From assembly GCA_947455015.1 (NCBI GenBank), contig CANGMY010000028.1:1-11780 (forward strand): a stretch of 11,780 bases of DNA, read 5' to 3'. Under the pieces are notes generated by a model. That model was not told where the DNA came from, ran no database searches, and saw only the letters and a program-made list of their open reading frames with translations. The stretch is from Microthrixaceae bacterium (lineage in GTDB: Bacteria; Actinomycetota; Acidimicrobiia; Acidimicrobiales; Acidimicrobilacustridaceae). Below are positions 6,865-11,780 of this stretch, piece by piece (within the stretch, counting starts at the first letter, position 1; each line of letters begins with the position of its first letter). The position numbers were made by a program, and so were the translations under genes.

Positions 6865-7221
6865 TCAGCCGTGTTGGCCGTGGAACCAGATACGGAAAGT
6901 CGACAACATTGCGATGTAGACCACCACCGCAAGAACCAGACCCATATAGAAGATTCGGGTGAGGATCGGTTTATCGAACTTCAGATGCATAAAGACGTAA
7001 ACGATCGTGAAGAACTTCACGGCCATGAGAATCATGAGAACAGGAACAACGAGTTCATCGGCCCATACGGGGAAGTCTGGGAATGCGTAGGTGGCAATTT
7101 CCACCAGCGTGACCACACCGAGGAAGATCGCCGTGAGGACGTAGACCTTGTCGCGCGAGTAATCCTTTACAGCACCATCGAGCACGGTGGTGGGCACATT
7201 GTCATGTGAAGTAACGGTCAT
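6865..7221 (-). CDS. ctaF: Cytochrome c oxidase subunit IV, small prokaryotic COX4 type
   Basis: This 118-residue membrane subunit of the aa3/caa3 oxidase has three transmembrane helices at about 27-45, 57-79 and 89-107. The stretch AVKFFTIVYVFMHLKFDKP (67-85) closes with the family hallmark FMHLKFxxP. The role in the complex is probably structural or for assembly. I chose the ATG at 7221 because GAGGA (7233-7229) stands 7 nt upstream; a longer frame from 7278 would overlap ctaE by 43 bp and add an Arg/His-rich segment unlike the family. It lies 14 bp after ctaE and 27 bp before ctaG. The symbol follows the Bacillus caa3 naming; coxD or cyoD-like names are also used for this family. Confidence 0.87.
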   Translation of the reverse strand: MTVTSHDNVPTTVLDGAVKDYSRDKVYVLTAIFLGVVTLVEIATYAFPDFPVWADELVVPVLMILMAVKFFTIVYVFMHLKFDKPILTRIFYMGLVLAVVVYIAMLSTFRIWFHGQHG

Positions 7222-7235
7222 GTGATGGTCCTCGA

Positions 7236-7871
7236 TCAGGAAGGGATGAGGTAGACGACGGCGAAGATGACGACCCAAACGACATCAACGAAGTGCCAGT
7301 ACAGACCGACGATTTCGACGGTCTCAGACCTGTGCTCTGGAATCTTTCCTCGGAGCGAAAGTAACACGAGCGAAACCAGCATGATGATGCCGATCGTGAC
7401 GTGGATGCCGTGGAAGCCAGTGAGTGTGTAGAACGCTGAGCTGAATCGGCTGGTGGTGAAGCCGAGGCCTTCGCGAACAAACACGGTGAACTCGTAGATC
7501 TGACCAGCAATGAACGTTGCGCCGAGAACGGCGGTGGCGCCGATCCAGACACGCATGCGCTGATGCTCGCCACGCTCGATCGCCGAAACGGCCAACACCA
7601 TGGTGAGCGACGACATAAGCAGCACGAACGACGAAGTCGATGTGAACGGAATGTCGAAGATCTCGTGTGGCGTGGGGCCCTCGAGCGGGTGCTTGTAGAG
7701 CAGGTAAGTGGTGATCAGTCCGCCGAAGAGCAAGCACTCGGACGCCAGGAACAACCACATGCCCAACTTGGTGTTGGAAATGCCGGTGTTGGTATCGGCG
7801 TCGATATGTGCGCTTGCCTGATGCGCATCGGCATCAGCAATCGTCGGACGGGAGGTGAGTGTTTCAGCCAA
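7236..7871 (-). CDS. ctaE: Cytochrome c oxidase subunit III
   Basis: This 211-residue integral membrane subunit of the terminal oxidase binds lipids and stabilises proton uptake into subunit I. Five transmembrane helices are visible (about 37-59, 80-97, 108-131, 152-172, 190-209), the five-helix form usual in bacteria. Conserved features are LGMWLFLASECLLFGGL (36-52) with Glu45, the helix opening FYTLTGFHGIHV (147-158), and YWHFVDVVWV (191-200). The start is TTG at 7871, overlapping the ctaD stop by 8 bp (TTGGCTGA). It is supported by a near-perfect AAGGAGGT 8 nt upstream, and no ATG occurs in a sensible place. The first 30 residues are polar and vary in the family. It is the third structural gene of the operon. 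Confidence 0.95.
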   Translation of the reverse strand: MAETLTSRPTIADADAHQASAHIDADTNTGISNTKLGMWLFLASECLLFGGLITTYLLYKHPLEGPTPHEIFDIPFTSTSSFVLLMSSLTMVLAVSAIERGEHQRMRVWIGATAVLGATFIAGQIYEFTVFVREGLGFTTSRFSSAFYTLTGFHGIHVTIGIIMLVSLVLLSLRGKIPEHRSETVEIVGLYWHFVDVVWVVIFAVVYLIPS

Positions 7872-9879
7872 CGGTCTCGACCTCCTTCACTGCATCAGCG
7901 GATGCGGGAACCGCAGCATCGCCACCATCGGAGGCGTGTGCTTCGGGACCATGATCGTCGTGAGCTGCATCGGGATCGTCCGGCGGTTCCATGACCCAAC
8001 CGTAGATACCAGCAACCACGATGACGGCGCCGATGAGCGCAAGCCACAAGCTGAAGATGACGCCGTAGGCAACGATCGGCAGACCGAAGGCCAACACGAG
8101 CGGCCAGTACGACGGCGACGGAAGGTGAATGCCCTTGCCATCGGTGCGCTGCTGCGCAACCTCGGCGGTTGATGCGATGCGAACGAGCTTGCCGTCCTTG
8201 GTCTCGCCGTACTTGCGATACCAGAAATCGTCGACACGAGTAACGCTCGGGATTGGATCGAAGTTGTAGACCGGCGTCGGCGACGGGACCATCCATTCGA
8301 TGGTGCGGCCGTCCCACGGATCCGGTCCGACGGGCGGAAGGTTCTTTGCCTTCACCTTGCTGTAGAAGATGTTGAACACGAACAACGCGATGCTGCTGGC
8401 AAGAGTGAAAGCGCCGATCGTGGCGACCTTGTTCCAGAATTCGAAGCCGTAGCCAGGGTCGTAGGTGTAGATACGACGGCTCATGCCCTGCAGACCGAGA
8501 ACGTGCATCGGGGCGAAGGTGAGGTTGAAGCCAAGAAGCATCAACCAGAAGTTCGCTTTACCGAGACTCTCATTGAGCATGTAGCCGAATGCTTTCGGCC
8601 AGTAGAAGTAGAAGCCGGCCATGAAACCGAAGAACGCGCCACCGAAGAGCACGTAGTGGAAATGAGCGACGATGAAGTAGGTGTCGGTCTGCTGTGAATC
8701 CATCGGAGCGACCGAGTGCATAACGCCCGACAGACCACCAATGGTGAACATCGTGACCAGGCCGATCGAGAACAACATCGGTGAAGAGAACTTCAACTTG
8801 CCGCCCCACATGGTGGCGGTCCAGTTCAAGATCTTCACCCCGGTCGGTACTGCGATGAACATCGTGGTGAGCGAGAACGTGGTGACAGAGATCGGGCCGA
8901 TACCTGAAACGAACATGTGGTGCGCCCACACGCCCCAGCCCATGAAGCCGATGGCGATACCCGAGAAGACGATGAATGGGTAACCAAAGATCGGCTTACG
9001 AGCGAAGGTCGGAAGAATTTCAGAAACCAAACCGAATGCAGGAAGGATCATGAGGTACACCTCGGGGTGACCGAAGATCCAGAAGAGGTGCTCCCACAAG
9101 AGCGGGTTCGCGCCCTTGGCGACATTGAAGAAGTTGGCGTGGAACCCGCGATCGAGCATGAGCAGAATCTGCGCCGATGTGAGAACGGGGATCGCGAACA
9201 GAAGGAGGAACTGAGAGACGAGCGCCATCCAGGTGAAGATCGGCATTCGCATGAGCGTCATACCCGGAGCGCGCATGTTGAGCACCGTGACAATGAGGTT
9301 GACCGCACCGGTAAGCGAAGCGATACCGGTGATGATCAGACCAAGGTTCCAGAAGTCGATGCCATGAGTTGGCGAGAAGATGACGCCACTGTTCGGGGCG
9401 TACATGAACCAACCGCCATCAGCACCGCCACCCAGCAACCAACTGGAGTTGATGAAAATGCCACCGGACAGGAACGCCCAGAAACTGAAGGCATTAATTC
9501 GGGGGAACGCAACGTCGCGTGCGCCGATCTGCAATGGAATGAGGTAGTTGGCGAATGCAGCACCAATCGGCATAACGACGAGGAAGACCATCGTCGTGCC
9601 GTGCATTGTGTACACCTGGTTGTAAAGGTTTGCGCTGAGCAGAGAACCACGCGGGGCCCAGAGCTGCATACGAATAAGCAGTGCCTCAGAGCCGCCAATC
9701 AGCAAGAAGAAGATTGCTGCGGCGCCGTACATGATGCCGATCTTCTTGTGATCGACACTGGTGAACCATGAACGAACGCCGGTCTCGGCCGTCGGGCGCG
9801 TGAAGACGCCAAGCGGCTTACTGGTTTCGGCGGATTCACCCGACGGGAGGGCGAGGGGGCGGTCTTCAGTTAGTGCCAT
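7864..9879 (-). CDS. ctaD: Cytochrome c oxidase subunit I
   Basis: This 671-residue catalytic subunit is a heme-copper oxidase of the A type that reduces O2 to water and pumps protons. Metal ligands are all present (numbered from ATG 9879): heme a ligand His93 (YTMHGTT) and His408; CuB ligands His271 (FGHPEVY), His320 and His321 (WAHHMF); heme a3 ligand His406 (VAHFHYV). Tyr275 in HPEVY is the cross-linked tyrosine and Glu273 the D-channel glutamate; the entrance Asp lies in GARDVAFPRIN. The usual core ends near 510. A C-terminal extension adds two further hydrophobic segments (about 592-629) and an Asp/His-rich tail, giving a longer protein than the usual 530-570. The start is ATG at 9879 with GGAG 6 nt upstream; a TTG four codons earlier lies within that site. 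It follows ctaC by 42 bp and overlaps ctaE. Confidence 0.97.
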   Translation of the reverse strand: MALTEDRPLALPSGESAETSKPLGVFTRPTAETGVRSWFTSVDHKKIGIMYGAAAIFFLLIGGSEALLIRMQLWAPRGSLLSANLYNQVYTMHGTTMVFLVVMPIGAAFANYLIPLQIGARDVAFPRINAFSFWAFLSGGIFINSSWLLGGGADGGWFMYAPNSGVIFSPTHGIDFWNLGLIITGIASLTGAVNLIVTVLNMRAPGMTLMRMPIFTWMALVSQFLLLFAIPVLTSAQILLMLDRGFHANFFNVAKGANPLLWEHLFWIFGHPEVYLMILPAFGLVSEILPTFARKPIFGYPFIVFSGIAIGFMGWGVWAHHMFVSGIGPISVTTFSLTTMFIAVPTGVKILNWTATMWGGKLKFSSPMLFSIGLVTMFTIGGLSGVMHSVAPMDSQQTDTYFIVAHFHYVLFGGAFFGFMAGFYFYWPKAFGYMLNESLGKANFWLMLLGFNLTFAPMHVLGLQGMSRRIYTYDPGYGFEFWNKVATIGAFTLASSIALFVFNIFYSKVKAKNLPPVGPDPWDGRTIEWMVPSPTPVYNFDPIPSVTRVDDFWYRKYGETKDGKLVRIASTAEVAQQRTDGKGIHLPSPSYWPLVLAFGLPIVAYGVIFSLWLALIGAVIVVAGIYGWVMEPPDDPDAAHDDHGPEAHASDGGDAAVPASADAVKEVETVG
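7880..7887 (-). promoter_or_regulatory. Strong Shine-Dalgarno that fixes the TTG start of ctaE
   Basis: The minus strand reads AAGGAGGT, close to a full match to the 16S anti-Shine-Dalgarno, with an 8-nt spacer to the TTG at 7871-7869. It is inside the last codons of ctaD (VKEVETVG). It is the strongest ribosome site seen in the window and compensates for the weak TTG codon. Confidence 0.8.
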
Positions 9880-9921
9880 GACCAACTCCAAAGAATGTGG
9901 TGCGGGTGTTCATCACGTTGC

Positions 9922-11142
9922 TCAGTTCAGCGTCTCGAGGAATGCGACCAGTTGGTCGATCTGCTCTTCGGTGAGATTCAGGTTCGGCATGCCGCGTCCG
10001 CCCTGCGGGTACATCGGCTTCAGGGCCGGGGCATTGCGCAACCACGCTTCGAGCGTGACTCGATTCACGGTGGCTGTATTGACCGTGCCACCGGTGAGTG
10101 CCGCGCCCGGATCGCCAGCAGCTGCGACATCGCTCATTGGCAATGCCGAACCATCGGAACTTACGGGTTCATAGAGATTGAAGATCGAACCAGCGAAGGT
10201 TCCACGCGTCATGAGATGGGTGAGGTTCGGAGCAACACCAGACACAAGTGGCGGCTTGGTCTCCTTCATCTTCACGTCGTTGATGCCATTGATCACATGG
10301 CACTGAGCGCAAAGTGACTGCCACACCTTTTTACCGGCGAGTGCGGTGGGATCGGTGGGATCGGCAGCGTGATCCTTGAGCTGGTTCTTGACCCACGCGT
10401 CGTAATCGCTCGAAGAAACTGCACGAACAAGCATGCGCATGTTGGCGTGTGAAAGACCACAGAACTCGGTGCACTGACCGCGGAAGATGCCGGGTTCATC
10501 GGCCTGCAACTTGAGCGGGCTGCGAAGACCGGGAACGGCGTCCTTCTTGCCATTGAGGCCAGGAATCCAGAACGAGTGGATGACATCGTTCGAGGTGGTC
10601 GTTACCTGAATCGGTTTACCTGCAGGAATGACCATTTCGGTTGCGGTCGTGATGTCTTCAGGACCGTCGTAGTTGCCGTCGTTGTTGACGTCGTACTTGT
10701 ACTGCCACCACCACTGCTGGCCAGCGACCTGCACGTTGATGGAGTTCGGCTCTTTGCGATTGAGATTGATAAGCGTCATCACCGTGCCGACAGCAATTCC
10801 AGCGAGGATGAGAGCGGGGAGAATTGTCCAGCCGATTTCAAGTGTGGTTTTGCCGTGAATCTGTGACGGGAATTCATCGGGATCGGCGTCTTTGCGTTCA
10901 CGGTATTTCCAGCTGATGAAGACAACCGCACCGAGAACAAGAACAAAAACAATTGCAGCAATTGATGTCACCGGAACAAGCAACTTCTGAATGCTCTCGG
11001 ACGACGGGCCCTGAGGATTCAGGCTGGTGAGCGGCTTACCGGCATTCTGGAAGGAGTTCACGATCAGTGCCGCGAACAACACGACGACGAGCGTGAACGA
11101 GATGACCGCCAGAATTCGGACAATTTTCGGAAGGCGCTGCAT
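9922..11142 (-). CDS. ctaC: Cytochrome c oxidase subunit II with fused cytochrome c domain
   Basis: This 406-residue subunit carries electrons from an attached cytochrome c through CuA to subunit I. Hydrophobic segments lie at 8-30, 56-78 and 104-126; the first may be an uncleaved signal, as no lipobox cysteine is seen. The periplasmic cupredoxin fold has the aromatic patch QQWWWQYKY (142-150) and CuA ligands His189 (VIHSFW), Cys224, Glu226, Cys228, His232 and Met235 (CTEFCGLSHANM). After a linker, the cytochrome c domain shows CAQCH (278-282) and a likely axial Met385 (GRGMPN). Two insertions stand out: DVNNDGNYDG at 151-160 and a Gly/Ala-rich stretch at about 321-360 between heme motif and ligand. 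The start is ATG at 11142 with GAGGAG 5 nt upstream. It is the first recognised oxidase subunit of the operon. The fused heme domain supports a caa3-type enzyme. Confidence 0.96.
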   Translation of the reverse strand: MQRLPKIVRILAVISFTLVVVLFAALIVNSFQNAGKPLTSLNPQGPSSESIQKLLVPVTSIAAIVFVLVLGAVVFISWKYRERKDADPDEFPSQIHGKTTLEIGWTILPALILAGIAVGTVMTLINLNRKEPNSINVQVAGQQWWWQYKYDVNNDGNYDGPEDITTATEMVIPAGKPIQVTTTSNDVIHSFWIPGLNGKKDAVPGLRSPLKLQADEPGIFRGQCTEFCGLSHANMRMLVRAVSSSDYDAWVKNQLKDHAADPTDPTALAGKKVWQSLCAQCHVINGINDVKMKETKPPLVSGVAPNLTHLMTRGTFAGSIFNLYEPVSSDGSALPMSDVAAAGDPGAALTGGTVNTATVNRVTLEAWLRNAPALKPMYPQGGRGMPNLNLTEEQIDQLVAFLETLN

Positions 11143-11331
11143 TTACTCTCCTCGAGAGGCGGGGACGAACCCGCTCCGGAGCGAACGAACCGATGACACA
11201 AGGCCTCGGTCACTGGAACTGCTGAAGTGCTGAACGGTGTGAACGAAGTGTTCACCAGTCTGAGCCAAACGCGCCAACCGGGCGGAAGATTCCGCTCGGG
11301 TCAGCAACGAACGTGAGCGACGCTCGCTCAT
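11143..11331 (-). CDS. Doubtful 62-residue ORF filling the gap upstream of ctaC
   Basis: I do not recognise this frame. It runs from an ATG at 11331 that overlaps the stop of the upstream membrane-protein gene (ATGA) to a TAA at 11145-11143 that touches the ctaC ATG directly. It encodes a Ser/Arg-rich, mostly polar peptide (opening MSERRSRSLLTRAESSARLA) with no membrane span or motif. The two exact junctions look like a translated operon gene and would leave no untranslated gap. Against this, the composition resembles a chance frame, the start has only a weak GGCGGAA upstream, and the region holds several inverted repeats that better suit a non-coding leader. If it is not coding, the 186-bp gap probably carries leader or processing elements for ctaC. 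Confidence 0.25.
   Translation of the reverse strand: MSERRSRSLLTRAESSARLARLAQTGEHFVHTVQHFSSSSDRGLVSSVRSLRSGFVPASRGE
11146..11158 (-). promoter_or_regulatory. ctaC ribosome-binding site inside a small inverted repeat
   Basis: The minus strand reads CTCTCGAGGAGAG: a GAGGAG Shine-Dalgarno 5 nt before the ctaC ATG, with flanking CTCTC and GAGAG able to pair over 5 bp around a GAG loop. Pairing would partly hide the ribosome site, although a 5-bp stem with a 3-nt loop is weak. The Shine-Dalgarno itself is convincing; the regulatory role is speculative. Confidence 0.5.
11314..11330 (-). promoter_or_regulatory. Hairpin at the end of the upstream membrane-protein gene
   Basis: A perfect 7-bp inverted repeat, TGAGCGA-GCG-TCGCTCA, begins with the TGA stop codon itself. 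It is GC-rich with a 3-nt loop and lacks a U-tract. The same gap contains GTGAAC-GAAGT-GTTCAC (11239-11255) and the palindrome CGCTCCGGAGCG (11172-11183). Together they suggest a structured intercistronic RNA, perhaps a processing or stabilising site before the oxidase genes. The repeats are seen; the function is inferred. Confidence 0.35.
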
Positions 11332-11780
11332 GCGGTCGTTCCGCCCTGAATCACGATGGGCGCACCGGGAGAAACCGGTGCAGCGCCTTCGGTGGTGTGA
11401 GCGCTTGGGTCGTGATGTTCGAAGTCGCGCTCACCAACGACCGCACCAGCAATACCGGCAGCGATGATGGCAATGGCGCCGAGGACGACAACCGCCGTGG
11501 TGACCCACTTGGCCGAGGACGGCTTCAGGGCAAGGAGCACCGCTACGAGGAAGAAGACCAGGGCAACGAGGCCAAAGACCCATACCGAACCGACCTTCGA
11601 GACCGAAAGAAGGACTCGGGAAAGACCGATAGCGACCAGGCCGATAAGCAGAATCGAGATGACCGGTACCCGGAACGGGTCGATGAAACGGTGGTAGAGC
11701 TCGGCATTGGTGTGATCGTCGCCAGTGGCTCGCTCGGCCCATGTGCGAACGGTCCAGGTGAAGGCCACAACCAAAAGCAC
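11328..11780 (-). CDS. Multi-spanning membrane protein of unknown function, C-terminal 150 residues
   Basis: The frame is open to the right edge, so the true start lies outside the window; the first codon visible, a GTG, is probably internal. The visible part has the end of one hydrophobic segment (1-11), a soluble loop with FIDPFRVP (32-39), and three clear transmembrane segments (about 38-58, 66-85, 92-116). A short polar tail with a His/Asp cluster (GERDFEHHDPSAH, 116-128) ends in GAPIVIQGGTTA. I do not recognise a named family. Its position, same strand and immediately before ctaC, suggests a part in the oxidase operon, possibly assembly or an accessory subunit; this is inference from context. 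Strong hydrophobic periodicity and normal codon use argue that it is a real gene. Confidence 0.75.
   Translation of the reverse strand: MLLVVAFTWTVRTWAERATGDDHTNAELYHRFIDPFRVPVISILLIGLVAIGLSRVLLSVSKVGSVWVFGLVALVFFLVAVLLALKPSSAKWVTTAVVVLGAIAIIAAGIAGAVVGERDFEHHDPSAHTTEGAAPVSPGAPIVIQGGTTA

Noticed and set aside
6607..7209. A 200-codon plus-strand frame across ctaG and ctaF
   Set aside because: It is antisense to two recognised oxidase genes, crosses their intergenic hairpin, and encodes a low-complexity His/Asp/Glu/Arg-rich sequence without motifs.
7222..7278. Longer N-terminus for the subunit IV gene starting at 7278
   Set aside because: It would overlap ctaE by 43 bp and add an Arg/His-rich segment, while the ATG at 7221 has a GAGGA at proper spacing.
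8917..9771. A 284-codon plus-strand frame opposite ctaD
   Set aside because: CtaD on the other strand carries every heme and copper ligand. The antisense peptide is a run of charged residues with no hydrophobic core, an artefact of strong codon bias in ctaD.
10345..10362. Tandem 9-bp repeat GGTGGGATC x2 in ctaC
   Set aside because: It only encodes a DPTDPT linker between the CuA and cytochrome c domains; two copies of a short codon pattern in a flexible linker need no special explanation.
1..11780. tRNA genes, CRISPR arrays, insertion sequences, prophage or toxin-antitoxin genes
   Set aside because: I looked on both strands, including all gaps, and saw no cloverleaf, regularly spaced repeats, transposase motifs or terminal repeats. 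The window is compact housekeeping DNA.

Overview
The window looks like a chromosomal segment of an actinobacterium, most likely from the Acidimicrobiia, in or near the freshwater/marine Ilumatobacter-type lineages. This placement is an inference. It rests on moderate-to-high GC judged by eye, frequent GTG and TTG starts, GAF-ANTAR regulators (characteristic of actinobacteria), and an aa3/caa3 oxidase operon whose subunit II carries a fused cytochrome c domain. I could not run a search to confirm the taxon.

Layout from left to right. (1) Positions 1-1053 on the minus strand hold the N-terminal 351 codons of seryl-tRNA synthetase, cut by the window edge. (2) A 39-bp divergent spacer separates it from a plus-strand ABC-2 exporter pair: an ATPase at 1093-2064 and a permease at 2061-2789, joined by an ATGA overlap. 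(3) Converging on the permease with a 9-bp gap is a minus-strand three-gene unit read from right to left: a GAF-ANTAR regulator (5804-5094), a second GAF-ANTAR regulator (5097-4339) and a membrane GT2 glycosyltransferase (4346-2799). All three overlap by 4 or 8 bp, so they are probably co-translated. (4) Upstream of that unit, on the same strand, is a cytochrome c oxidase operon, read from right to left: a truncated multi-spanning membrane protein of unknown function (from 11780 to 11328), a doubtful 62-codon ORF, then ctaC (subunit II plus cytochrome c), ctaD (subunit I), ctaE (subunit III), ctaF/coxIV (small subunit IV) and ctaG (caa3-type assembly factor).

How the genes work together. CtaC, CtaD, CtaE and CtaF form the terminal proton-pumping oxidase: electrons enter at the fused cytochrome c, pass through CuA in CtaC to heme a and then to the heme a3-CuB site in CtaD. 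CtaG is expected to help metallate the complex. The two ANTAR proteins are probable RNA-binding antiterminators with sensory GAF domains. Their tight coupling to a processive-type glycosyltransferase suggests a locally controlled surface or exopolysaccharide function. They lie 115 bp downstream of ctaG on the same strand, so read-through from the oxidase operon is possible.

Most of the window is ordinary core metabolism. The parts worth a second look are the double-ANTAR/GT2 operon with its possible leader peptide, the compact and apparently leaderless divergent promoters, the hairpins at operon junctions, and two unusual insertions in CtaC. No tRNA, rRNA, CRISPR array, insertion sequence or phage remnant was seen. 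No gene-free stretch exceeds 200 bp.
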